Shown here: piece by piece, positions 1 to 10,132 of the stretch
Layout of the letters: each line of letters opens with the position of its first letter
How positions within the stretch are numbered: position 1 is the first letter of the stretch
Assembly: GCF_030272615.1 (NCBI RefSeq)
Contig: NC_081410.1
Coordinates: 573,697,241 to 573,761,240, forward strand
From: Cryptomeria japonica
Taxonomy: Eukaryota > Streptophyta > Pinopsida > Cupressales > Cupressaceae
Direction: 5' to 3'
DNA length: 64,000 bases
The notes under the pieces: generated by a model
The model's database searches: none
What the model saw: the letters and a program-made list of their open reading frames with translations, nothing else
Told to the model about the DNA's origin: nothing
Translations under genes and position numbers: made by a program

Positions 1-1
1 T

Positions 2-763
2 GGGAAATTATCTGCTTTTGAGCTTGAAGAATTTGGACCCTCTGGAGCTGCAAAGTCTAAACCTTCTTTATATGCATCATCATCTACCAAAAAAAGTGAT
101 TGGAAAGCCCTGTAGGCAAAATAATAGGAAGATATGAGGAAAGAGGATGAATATTTTGAGCAACTTGAAGCCTTATTTTCTAGAAGAGTACCTAAAGGAT
201 CGACAAGAAGTAAGTATGAAGGAAAATCACCTTTTAAATGTTTTGCATGTAATAAGATTGGTCATTTTGCATCTAGATGTCCTGAAAGGAATGCGAGATT
301 TGAAGTAAGAGTTAAGAAAACATTTAAGCCTAATCAGAATAGATATAGATTCAAGAAAAGAAAACAATGCTACATAGAAGATGAGGAAGGAGTAAGTGAT
401 GACTCTAAGGGTGAACTGGCAATAGACTCTACTAGTGGATCTGGAAATGTAAAGGAATGGGTGTTCTATGCTTTAAAGGAAGATGAACCAGAACTGGCTA
501 TCAAGAATGAAGAAATGGCCTTGTCAGCAAAAGTTGAAGACAAGGATGAATGGATAATTGATAGTGGATGCTTGCATCATATGATTGGAGATAAAAGAAA
601 ATTTATGTCCCTACAAGAATACAATGGTGGTCAAGTCAGATTTGGAGATGACAAAGCATGTATGATCAAAGGTAGAGGTATTATTTCTCTAGATGGCAAG
701 CATAATACTGATAATGTCTATTATGTAGAAGGTTTAAAGAATAATCTTTTAAGTGTTGGTTAA
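2..763 (+). pseudogene. copia gag C-terminal part and protease
   Basis: The frame is open from the window edge and is interrupted by a TAG near 113, so the ATG at 134 is not a real start. Gag contributes a CCHC zinc knuckle (CFACNKIGHFASRC, about 240-281) that binds genomic RNA in the virus-like particle. The aspartic protease motif WIIDSG (about 551-568) follows, with the usual copia spacing before FGDDK and NNLLSVG. The frame ends at a TAA that replaces a Gln codon just after SVG. The protein is truncated on the left by the window and on the right by the stop. Confidence 0.9.
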
Positions 764-1843
764 TTGGTGGATAAGGGATTCCAACTTTAGTTTAAAGAAA
801 GAAAATACAAAATCATTAACAAAACTAGTTTGGAGATTGCAACTGGTACACAGACTGGAGGTAATATCTTTCACTTGAACACTGGTAATAAGACATGTCT
901 GATTGCTCATATTGATTAAAGTTGGTTATGGAATAAGAGGTCGTGTCATGTTAATTTTGATTGTATTATTAAGATCAGTTCAACAAAGGTAGTTAGAGAT
1001 ATACCTAAGATTATAAAGCCTCATAATCTCGTATGTAAGGAATGTCAATTGGGAAAGCAAGTTAGAACTTCGTTTAAGAGCATATATGATAAATCTAATG
1101 ATGTGCTTGATTTGATTCATACTGATTTATGTGGTCTAGCAAGGACTAGAAGCTTTCAAGGTGATAGATATTTCATGCTAATAATTGATGATTAATCTAG
1201 AATGATGTGGGTGACTTTTCTAAAGGAGAACTCTGAAGCTTTTGAGAAATTCAAGATCTTTAAAGCAAAGGTGGAAATAGAAACTAGATTGAAAATAAAA
1301 TTTCTAAGATCAGATCAAGGTGGTGAGTTCACTTCTCATAAATTTAACAGTTTTTGTGAGACAAATGGAATTAGGAGATAGTTATCTGTACCCTGGGCTC
1401 CTTAGTAGAATGGAGTAGTGGAAAGGAAGAATAGAACCATTTCAAAAGCAGCAAGAACCATGATGATGGAAGCCAAATTGCCTCACATCTATTGGAGAGA
1501 AGCAGTTAGTACAACAATCTACACATTCAGTAGAGTTCATATCAAAGGTGAAACTGGTAAGACCCCTTATGAATTATGGTTTGGACATACACCTACTATT
1601 AAATATTTTAGAATTTTTGGAAGTAAATGTTATATCAAAAGGGATGATTCAATTGGAAAGTTTGATCCTAGATGTGATGAAGGGATATTTCTTGGATATT
1701 CAACTCAAAGAAAAGCATATAGATGTTATAACAAAAGATTGCATAAAATTGTGGAGAGCATAAATCTAAAAGTGGATGAGCAATACAAAAATCAATCTAT
1801 ATCATATGACAGGGAACCAGTAGTGGAAATGATCATAACTTAA
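764..1843 (+). pseudogene. copia integrase, broken
   Basis: This continues the polyprotein. Visible pieces are the zinc-finger end (VCKECQLGKQVR, about 1030), the first catalytic Asp region (LIHTDLCG, about 1115), the second (FLRSDQGGEF, about 1300) and the third catalytic Glu region (NGVVERKNRT, about 1412). The part 1418-1843 is open and ends in the copia GKTPYEL-W and FLGYS motifs typical of the integrase C-terminus. Stops at Gln or Ser codons interrupt the rest. Integrase would have joined the cDNA to the genome, but this copy cannot be functional. Confidence 0.88.
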
Positions 1844-3603
1844 CCGACAATGTCTCAATCGGTAAAAGACACTGAGACAATTACACCGATATAATTAGAA
1901 AATTCAACTGTGACTGATGATTAGAACAATGAACCTGAAGTTCAAAAGACACCAAGGTATGTAAGATTAAATCATTCTGAAGATCAAATCATTTAAGATA
2001 GGGACAAGAGAGTTATGAGAAGAAGAAGATTGACAAATGAGGAGGTATGTCTTATTTCTCAAATTGAACTGGCATTAATTATTGAAGCTTGTAAAGATAA
2101 ACATTGGTTAAAGGCTATGGAAGATGAATTAGATCAGATAGAGAAGAATGAGACTTGGACTTTAGTTCCTCGGCCTAAAAATAAGAATGTTACTGGAACT
2201 AAATGGGTTTTTAGAAATAAACTAAATGAGGATGGTCAAGTTGTAAGAAACAAGGCTAGAATAGTTTGTAAAGCATATTCTCAAATGGAAAGGAATTGAT
2301 TATGGTGAGACATTCATACCTGTAGCTAGAATTGAAGCTGTTAGACTATTTCTTGCCTATGCGACTTATAAGAACTATAAGGTCTATCAAATGGATGTTA
2401 AATATGCATTTTTGAATAGTGGACTTGAGACAGAAGTATACATTGAGCAACCTAATGGATTTTCACTGATAGATGATAAAGATATGGTTTGCAAGTTAAG
2501 GAAAACATTATATGGATTGAAACAAGTTCCTAGAGCTTGGTATGCAAGGTTGGATAAATATCTTTTGAAGTTTGGTTTTACTAAAGGCAATGTTGATAGT
2601 AATTTATATTACAAGATCACTGATGATGATATTCTGATTATTGAAGTATTTGTTGATGATATCATTTTTGGAGGTGAAGATAAATTGTACATGGAATTCT
2701 CTAATAATATGAAGAATGAATTTGAAATGTCCATGATTAGTGAAAATGAGATTTTTCTTAGGTTTTTAGATTACTCAAAGTGACAAAGGAATCTTTATCT
2801 ATCAAACTAAGTATCTAAGGGAATTGTTGAAGAAGTTTGGTATGGATAATTCCAAATCAGTAAGTACTCCTATGGTGACAAGTGAGAAATTATCTATCAA
2901 AGACACATTTGCACTGGTAAATTTGACAAGGTATAAGTCTATGATTGGTGACTTGTTATATCTAACTCAGACTAGACCAAACATTATGAATGCAGTAAGT
3001 ATTGTTTCAAGATATCAAAGTAAGCTTAAAGAAAATCATGAATGTGCAGTAAAGAGGATATTTCGATACTTTCAAAGAACAAAAAAATATGGCTTATGGT
3101 ATTCTAGAGATGATAACTTCACTTTCTATGCATATAAAAATTCAGATTAGGCAGGAGATACTGGTGACATGAAGAGCATTTCTGGTGGAGATTTCTTTCT
3201 TGGAAAGAAATTGGTTTCCTGGATCAGCAAAAAATAGTCATGCATTTCTTTATCTACTGCAAAAGCTGAATATTTTGCAGCAGCAACTAATTGCACTCAA
3301 GTCTTGTGGATGAAGCAAATGTTAAAGGATATCAAGGTAAATTGTAGTGAACTGGTAGTTATCTACTGTGATAACTCTACAGCTATTGAAATATCTAAGA
3401 ATCCAGTATTTCACTCTAAGACTAAGAGCATATCAATAAAATATAACTTTCTGAAGGACAAGGTGGAAGAAAAGTAAGTCAAATTGGTTTATGTGAACAC
3501 TAAAGAGAAGATTGCAGATATATTCACTAAACCATTGTCTAAGGAATCATTTGAGTATTTGAGAGATAGGTTAGGGGTATCTACCCCTCTGGCAGAGACT
3601 TAA
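1844..3603 (+). pseudogene. copia reverse transcriptase and RNase H, broken
   Basis: RT begins with the copia signature around NETWTLVPRP and GTKWVFRNKLN (about 2145-2230). A frameshift follows near 2290, then MDVKYAFLN (2391) and the catalytic FVDDIIFGG (about 2650). Another shift occurs near 2765. RNase H pieces follow: TRPNIMNAVSIVSRYQS (about 2970), the SISGGDFFLG-like segment near 3180, and KAEYFAAAT (about 3265). The frame ends with a TAA at 3601-3603. Stops and shifts make it non-functional. Confidence 0.88.
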
Positions 3604-3749
3604 GTGATGCAGGTTGGCATCAGTTCGGTATGCATCATCAGCTTTATCCTTAGCTCTAGGTTGATGAGAGGTGCTACTACTCAAGGGGAGCAGTCAGCTT
3701 TAAGATTCACAGAATTTTGATATCTATGTCATATCCTTGGCATTGATGT

Positions 3750-3760
3750 CAAAGGGGGAC
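3750..3760 (+). promoter_or_regulatory. Polypurine tract of the left copia element
   Basis: CAAAGGGGGAC lies about 145 bases after the RNase H stop, where plus-strand DNA synthesis would be primed. A 3' LTR beginning TGTT would be expected directly after it and is not there. Confidence 0.7.
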
Positions 3761-3780
3761 AACTATATGTGAAAAATTCA

Positions 3781-3792
3781 GATTTGATACCA
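3781..3792 (-). promoter_or_regulatory. Primer-binding site of an inverted copia LTR
   Basis: On the minus strand the sequence reads TGGTATCAAATC two bases after the end of the LTR at 3795. It resembles the copia initiator-Met-tRNA site TGGTATCAGAGC, which is present intact three times in the array at 9115-25176. Confidence 0.65.
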
Positions 3793-3794
3793 AT

Positions 3795-4901
3795 TGTTAG
3801 GATAACCGATGGACAACTGAGAGGGGGGGGTGAATCAGTTGTCAATAGATTATATTAATCAAACCACTTTAAAACCTTTAACCGAAGCACATAAACATTG
3901 AATATCATAATAGTAGAAATAGATACTGGTAAGCAATAAAACTTAAGAATGAAATAGAGAATTAACACAATGCAACCATACCACATAACACCATAATTTG
4001 TAGATGGGAAACCCAGTAAAGGAAAAACCCATAGTGGGAAGCCTACCCATAATCAGATGATACTTCTGTAGAAATTATATGATACAATAAGGGGCCTACA
4101 CATGCAAGAAGGCACACTGCCTAGAGCGTACTACTCATTACAAAGGAATCTCACTAACTACAAAGAGGTTATAACCACCTCAAGATAATTGGACAACAAT
4201 CCAAAAAAATGAACTGCTAGAGATAGAATCTACCATGCCTAATTACAGTCTCGGTTAAGATCAATATCGGAGGCCTTTGACCTCTTACTTAAACCCAATT
4301 CAATCAATATGGTCAACCAGATCTCCTTCGCATATGATATTTCATTCCACAACCATGACACATATTACATTCCCATATCCTGGTCTACAATGAGATCTTA
4401 CAACAATTTATACAAACCCTAAGGCCTAAACCAATTAGGGCGGCCACCTAAAAGATATTACAATAAGAGCATTACATACATCCATATTACAATGATATGC
4501 CATGTCGGCTTAAGATCAAAACAACATTAACCAATCCATAAAATATCTTGGTAATGTGTAGAGAACACGTTAACATGATACTGGTCCATAACCTAGATAA
4601 GTATTGGACCTAATCTGGGTCGACCATGCCAAAGCGATGTTTCCAATCAGTTGAACCATGATCAAGGATCACCTTCTACATCATGAATTCCATCTAGATG
4701 CTGCACCAACACCACTTATGCATTTTGTCAAAGTTTCTCCGTAAAATCTCTGTTGGTAAAACCTTAAACCCTTATTGGTAACACTAGTTCTTCTACCGGT
4801 AACCAAAACCTTTCTGATGGTAACCAACCATAACAGCTAGTGTTGACATCAATGACAAAACATCAAAGCAACACATAATCAATTCCTCCATATTGCCAAC
4901 A
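3795..4901 (-). repeat. Copia-type LTR, antisense, about 1.1 kb
   Basis: Read on the minus strand it begins TGTTGGCAATATGG and ends CTAACA, so it has the TG...CA ends of an LTR, and it is followed by a primer-binding site. It is therefore a 5' LTR of a minus-strand element. Its internal region should extend leftward, but only about 20 bases of leader remain before the plus-strand copia tail starts. No second copy lies in the window. Confidence 0.65.
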
Positions 4902-4904
4902 ATC

Positions 4905-5004
4905 GTATGATTTCCTAAGGGGTCTAATGGTGTCCTAAGGGGTCATATGGTGTCCTAAGGGGTTGTATGTTGTCCAAAGGGGTCATAAGGTGTCCTGAGG
5001 GGCA
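4905..5004. repeat. Five tandem copies of a 20-bp unit
   Basis: Consecutive units of exactly 20 bases share the core GTCCTAAGGGGTC, with one to four changes each. The array starts four bases after the antisense LTR. Confidence 0.9.
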
Positions 5005-5117
5005 AGATAAACTATTATTACAATATAAAAAGCAGTACCAATACTGCTTACAAAAACAATTCAGATTATCCTCTAAGAGCGAGCATCAGGTTCAAGGATA
5101 AAAATAATAAACTAGTA

Positions 5118-5340
5118 TCATCTCCCTCTCTCCCTTCCTCCATACCACATCCCTCTCTTTCCCTCTCTCTCTCCCTCCCTCCCCCAACTCTCCCTCCCTC
5201 ACTCACCACATCTCTCTCTCTCTCTCTCCATTTTATATTATTTTAATTTATATTTTAATTACTTTATATTATTTTAATTTTAATTTTATATTATTTTTAA
5301 CTTAATTTATATTATTTAATTTTAATTTTATTTATAAAAA
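5118..5340. repeat. CT-rich microsatellite followed by AT-rich low-complexity DNA
   Basis: 5118-5232 is a polypyrimidine run (CTCTCTCC repeats). 5233-5340 is made of TTTATATTATTTTAATT-like units. No coding signal is seen. Confidence 0.9.
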
Positions 5341-5355
5341 AAGGGGGGTACAGAC

Positions 5356-5621
5356 CCCACAGCCCCACAAGGCTGAGGGCCACCCTCCCCAAATCCCTTG
5401 CGGGAGTGTTGTAACCACCGCACTCCCACAAGGGATTTGGGGAGGGGAGTCCATAGCCCTATGGGGCTGTGAGGTGCATGTTATAGCCTCGCAAGGCTGA
5501 GGGCCACTCCGCAGCCCCACAGGGTTGTGGGCCCCCCTCCCTAAATCCCTTGTGGGAGTGTAATGGTAACCGTACTCTCGCAAGGGATTTGGGGAGGGTG
5601 GCCCACAACCCTACAGGGCTG
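5356..5621. repeat. Two GC-rich palindromes in tandem
   Basis: Hairpin 1 has 26-base arms at 5383-5408 and 5421-5446 with one mismatch, and weaker pairing extends to about 5356 and 5475. Hairpin 2 has about 48-base arms at 5512-5559 and 5574-5621 with a few mismatches. Both contain AAATCCCTTG and its complement CAAGGGATTT. The block is an island of high GC between AT-rich sequences. ORFs crossing it are by-products of the inverted repeat. Confidence 0.88.
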
Positions 5622-5995
5622 CAGTTTTTTAACATAATAAGCACATATGGGTTTTTCAACCTAAAAAGTGCGTATGGGTTATGGGAATTATGAACGTTGT
5701 CTTGTTGAGGTATTTTTAGGGACTAATTATGCATATGCGTTAACTAAACATAACCCGTACATGTTTTTTGTACGTATTTTTATTTGGTCAATGACCGCAA
5801 AAGGAGTTTTTGAAGTCGTTGAAGGCCCCACTGCAATTGATACTATGATTCTATGATAGTTTTATATGTCAAAGTAAGGGAAAATTTGGTTTGCATGATT
5901 TCAAAAGATTGAATTATTGTTCTATTTAGTGAACAATGATTCTATTTAGGAAAATTGTTATTAATGATGGGAAAGAACAAGTGAGGAACAATAGA
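5622..5995. other. No supported gene
   Basis: There is a 62-codon open frame at 5668-5856, but I recognise no domain in it. The sequence is AT-rich and probably lies upstream of the transposase-like gene that starts becoming readable near 5996. Confidence 0.5.
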
Positions 5996-6480
5996 ACAAC
6001 GAGAGGATGAAAAGGAAAGACAAAGGTAACATATGAAGAAATTATGTGAACTAAGAACAATAGGACAAGAAGGTATGTCATCCACAACATCTCAATTAGA
6101 TGTACTAGATGAACATAATGCAATTGAAGAATAAATCACAATCAATAATCAAACAAATGATAAAGATGCATTGACAACATTTGATTTATTGAATGAACCT
6201 AATGCAATTGAAGAAGAGACCTCAATGAATAATCAATCAAATCATGAGCATACACCAACTCAATTTAATGCGATGAATGTACCTAATGTACACAATGCAC
6301 CAATGTTAACACCTCCTAGAATTATTCCTAGGAAATGTAAGGATCTAATTGACATGTTGATGATTATATTTTGAAGCCAATGCCCGATAAAATAAATGAA
6401 CGAACTTGTAGAGGAATGGTTAAAAGAATATGGAAACATTATTTTAAAAAATTAAATCAAATTGGAAGATGCCAATTAAT
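5996..6480 (+). pseudogene. Transposase-like gene, 5' segment (continues at 33076)
   Basis: Readable peptide runs from TSQLDVLDEHNAIEE (about 6085) through MTTFDLLNEPNAIEEE (6171) to PRIIPRKCKDLIDML, then after a frameshift near 6360 to MPDKINERTCRGMVKRIW and NQIGRCQLI at 6480. The last codons are in the same frame as QLIVEMIKKLNFREIVKI beginning at 33068, on the far side of the nested insertions. The upstream start is not clear. This N-terminal part is Asn-rich and has no domain I can name. Its role comes only from the downstream segment, which resembles a transposase-like family. Confidence 0.7.
6467..6480. repeat. Left target-site duplication of the LINE-type insertion
   Basis: AGATGCCAATTAAT here matches AGATGGCAATTAAT at 33062-33075 in 13 of 14 bases. 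Together they bracket the whole nest. The minus-strand A tail of the retroposon begins directly beside this copy. Confidence 0.85.
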
Positions 6481-6739
6481 TTTTTTTATAAAGATAAATA
6501 GGTTTTATAGGGACCTAAAACCTAGAGTATTATAGACCAAGGCCAGCAGCCAACTAGATAAAAAGCCTAAGAAAAATAGGGGACAAACCCCACATAAACT
6601 GAATGCCAAAAACCAAAACCAACAGAGCCAAAAAATTGGGCAAAGCACTCAACTAAGAGAGTGCACCAATTCAGTATTTTTCTGAATAATCCTCTTGTTA
6701 ATTTTTCTCCAAATCCTCCATGATGAACTTGGAGGTTCC

Positions 6740-7561
6740 TTGGTCCTAGCTCCTACTTTTGGTTCTCGTGCAAGGACCTAGCTATCTTCCCACCAACAGC
6801 ACTCTGTCCACCATCCGAGGAATTCTTTTTCTAATTTTCCCCCAAGGGAGGACCATAGGTGATGGCCATAATGGAATTAATTTTCTCTAAACCATCAGCA
6901 CTATTGTTTATCACCTCCCTGCAAATTTCTACTAGATTTTTTAGGCTTTCCTTGATATCAGTCACATACTCTTCCAACTTCTCAATTCTATGCTCATGGA
7001 CGACCTTCATAGTTTCAACATCTTGAGATATCTTCTAGATCATGCTCACGATCTTCTCAGTTTCATTGGGCCCAGAGGATTTCCTAAAAGTTTCAATAAT
7101 TTCCTTAATCCCATCTTTCAGGGATCCAATTTCCTTATCCACCCACTTCCAGTAGTTCTCCTGACTTTAAGTAACCTCCAAAAACAAGTTTCCCAACACC
7201 TTCTCCTCCTTTTTATTGCCTTTATTTTCCTTATTCACAAACCTGCGTTTCTCATTATCCACATTGATGGGGATGTTGCCTAATCTTGTGGTCCAGGACT
7301 TTGGACTCACTAGATTTGGTTAATTTCATTTTAATTTTTGTGGGGGGCTCCAAGTCTTGCATTTTCCTACTACTAGATCTGAACTTATTTGTTTCCCACC
7401 TTGGAGGATTGGTTTTTCTGCTACTGTTGGTTCCCGGAGTCACCATATGCTTCCCTTCTTTTTTTGGTCTATACTCAGGGTCCACTGTATCCTTCATGTC
7501 ACGCCAATCCATGGCAGTACCACTATCATCCTCATCCATCTTCATATCAAAAATAAACTGT
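6740..7561 (-). pseudogene. Unknown ORF downstream of LINE RNase H, C-terminal part
   Basis: On the minus strand this begins QFIFDMKMDEDDSG at the edge of element A and continues the ORF that stops at 31904 on the other side. It then reads MDWRDMKDTVDPEYRPKK, a Lys/Ser-rich linker, and after a stop near 7255 a heptad-rich stretch (WVDKEIGSLKDGIKEI, about 7110-7155, and HEHRIEKLEEYVTDIKES, about 6950-7000) that looks like a coiled coil. Several TAG codons interrupt it. About 250 bases of 3' untranslated sequence and the A tail follow. I do not recognise the family by name. Confidence 0.6.
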
Positions 7562-8507
7562 TGAAGATGGGAAAATGTAATAAAAAGGTTAAATGATAAA
7601 AAATAATGAAATAAGAATGAAAACACTAAAACATCAAGAGATCATTTTTACCTTCCTATTTTATCTTCTCCTTCAGAGTGAGCTTGATGAAGTGGATGGT
7701 GAGGATGCGCCCTTGATGCTCCACTTGATGTGTTGCTTGCTTGATTTGGATGTGGATTGATCTCCTTTGTGCTCAACAAGATAGAAGGATTGATATTTGG
7801 ATTGGATTGTGATAGGTAGATGAGGATTTGGATTAGAAGAGGATGAGAGGAGAAATAGGTAGCATGACAATGCATGAGAAGTAGATGATTTGTGAGGAGA
7901 ATAGGCTCCAATTTATAGATTGGATGAGGCCAATGGAGGGCCAAGATTGATTTGATTATGAAGGGTTGAGATTGATTTGAGATAGAAGGCATGGATCAAG
8001 GGTGCCTTGGGAAAATAAACAGGAATATAAAATTCCTTGGAAAAAGGCAGGAGAAATTTGAATTTCAAATATGAGGAATTAAAAATTTCAAAATAAGGAT
8101 GCATTGAGGGATTCAAAGAAATTTGAATTTCTTTGAGAGACTCAATGTTGATGTGACATGAGTGGGAATTAAAAATTGAGAGAAAATGATAAGCATGATT
8201 ATGAGAGATTCTAGAAGGATTAATTAGGTTAATGAGATTAGGAAAAGTGATTTGTAGGAATCACATGACTAGGTTAATTAATTATAATTAATGAACTGAG
8301 TGGGTTTAGAGGAAATATTTATTGGAGGCGACTTTAGAGGAATAGAGGAATAATTTATTTATTTGATAAATCAATTATTGGACAATAATGACGTGATTAA
8401 TTAAATTAGATTTAGTTGATTCTGATAGGAATGAGGATAACACAATTAAATTGATTAATTATGTTGATAGGCTTAAATTAATCAAATATTAATTTTAGGT
8501 GTCTACA
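7562..8507 (-). repeat. Element A 3' LTR
   Basis: On the minus strand it begins TGTAGACACCTAAAATTAAT and ends CCCATCTTCA. It aligns along its length with 30956-31903. ORFs predicted inside it on the minus strand at 7648-7992 are repeated in the other LTR and are not genes. Confidence 0.92.
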
Positions 8508-8554
8508 TTTTTCCCCTCTTTGATATAGCGTCATGAAATGATGTTATATCAAAG
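8508..8554 (-). promoter_or_regulatory. Element A polypurine tract with adjoining palindrome
   Basis: The minus strand reads AAAGAGGGGAAAAA directly before the LTR. Overlapping it, 8518-8554 is an inverted repeat with 17-base arms (CTTTGATATAGCGTCAT and its partner) and a 3-base loop. The only non-Watson-Crick positions are two G-T pairs on the plus strand. Element B has a palindrome at the same place with different arm sequence. Confidence 0.75.
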
Positions 8555-9114
8555 AAGAATAAAATATAGTGGAACAAAAGGATAAGGACTGGTAGCATGA
8601 TGCCCCAGTCATAAGATGAAGAAAAGGATAAGGACTAGTAGCATGATGCCCCAGTCATGAGATGAGGAAGAATGATGACGAGGAAGGATGACGAGGAAGA
8701 AGTGGTATGCCCCCTCGAGAGAACATGCGAGTTTGAAGAACACGGGTGTGCTCTCAGAAAGGAATTAGAATAATAAGTGATGAAAGGATGAAGATAGTGA
8801 AAGAGGGAAGTAGGATGAGTTGGAGTGTTGTGAATGAAATGAGACAAAGAAATGATAAATGGATTAGATTTCTTGTTGAGCAAGTATAGAGAGCAAACCT
8901 AGATTTGATATTGCCATGGATAGTCTACACCGCTAATTATAAGAACCAAGATGATAAGAAGATTTGAGGCATGGACTAACACCCAGTCAAATAGGAATGC
9001 CTTGTACATAATCATGCAAGTGCTGATAAACACTAATGCAGGGTTGCTGGTTCATACAAGGAAAACCTTCAAACACACAATGCCATGAAAACTATGCCCC
9101 ATTATACACCAGTG
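8555..9114. other. Element A 3' internal region
   Basis: Non-coding. It has a 46-bp tandem duplication at about 8581-8669 containing ATGATGCCCCAGTCAT, and an ATGCCCCCTCGAGAGAA motif at about 8704, both with counterparts beside the 3' LTR of element B (37660-37735). The copia array interrupts it at 9115. Confidence 0.7.
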
Positions 9115-10008
9115 TGTTGGGAAAAATGGTGTCTCAACCTTGCATTTATGCGAGGTTACTATTTATAGTAAGTTTTTATTTAAGCACAAAATGGTGCAAA
9201 ACTCTCCCTGAAGCTTCTGGTTGGCTAGATAAGCATTCCGGTAAAGTTTCATTGCAAGGTCACAGCTAGTTTTGAAGATATTAAAGTTTTCATCTTGGAG
9301 GGGTGCAATAAAATATTTAAACTTAATTTTGGGGACTTTAGAGGCTCCGAAACACCCTAAAAAGTGGCTGCAACTGGCGAAGCCGGTTACAAGGTGATAG
9401 AGCACTTCGCGAGCTTTTCGGCGCTTCAAACGGTTCGTCAATCGGACACCCGGTTCTCAAGTTATGGCCTCTGGAAGTTTGTACTCCTGAAATAAGAAAA
9501 ATAATTTGTATCGGATACATAAATGAGCTGTAAAAGGGAGCGACATGTGTTGATGTGTGCTTTAACATGTCATAGGGCATCTAGAAGGGAGATAAGGTCG
9601 GCTACACCTTATTGGGTGGTTTTAGCCCATGGTTTTGTAATACCGTTTGACGGTTTCTTATATTGTATCTCCTATTTATGAGGTGTGTGAGATAGAGGTT
9701 GGGTGTAAGAGTCCTATGGCTATTGAGTTGCCTCTGAATCTCTGATTAGTGATACTCCTATGAAGAGCTTGCTCTGCGAGTATGTTGTAATCTATTTTTG
9801 ATTGCTGAATAAAATATTGAGCTGCTTTTGGAGGGTGGGGTTTTTCTCCCGAAAGGGTTTTCCCCACGTAAATCATTGTGTTGTGGTATGAATGCTATTA
9901 TATCTATTTCTATTTTCTGTAACTGTTGTAATGATCTGAAAAAGTTTTGCATTACCCTCCTCTCAAGGTTAGTGTAGGAAGTTGTTTCTGCTACTTAACT
10001 TCCTTACA
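9115..10008 (+). repeat. Copia array LTR1 (894 bp)
   Basis: It starts TGTTGGGAAAAATGG and ends CTTACA. It is about 62 bp longer than the other three LTRs because it contains a segment at about 9351-9411, between GGCTCCGA and GCTTTTCGGCGC, that they lack. Confidence 0.93.
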
Positions 10009-10010
10009 AG

Positions 10011-10022
10011 TGGTATCAGAGC
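10011..10022 (+). promoter_or_regulatory. Primer-binding site, copy 1
   Basis: TGGTATCAGAGC lies two bases after LTR1 and is complementary to the 3' end of initiator Met-tRNA, the usual primer of plant copia elements. Identical sites lie at 15067 and 20122. Confidence 0.92.
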
Positions 10023-10132
10023 CTGATCACCTTTGGTTTCAATTGTGGGTAGTTGGGTTTTTTGAACTAATCCAGATTTGAGTGGGAGCTTGTGTAGAAG
10101 ACACTTTTTGATCTTGTTGTAGGAATATTCAG

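Larger units (their letters stand above)
1..3770 (+). mobile_element. Decayed Ty1/copia retrotransposon, 5' end outside window
   Basis: The order gag zinc knuckle, aspartic protease, integrase, reverse transcriptase, RNase H identifies a copia element read left to right. Many in-frame stops and at least two frameshifts (near 2290 and 2765) show it is dead. The 5' LTR and most of gag lie left of the window. A polypurine tract follows the RNase H stop, but no sense-orientation 3' LTR follows. Instead an LTR lies in the opposite orientation. Confidence 0.93.

Noticed and set aside
5332-5659. ORFs of 83 and 66 codons on the minus strand
   Set aside because: They are translations of the GC-rich inverted repeats in two frames, and no protein feature is seen.
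7648-7992. 114-codon minus-strand ORF
   Set aside because: It recurs at 31044-31388 because both lie in the LTRs of element A, so it is not a gene.
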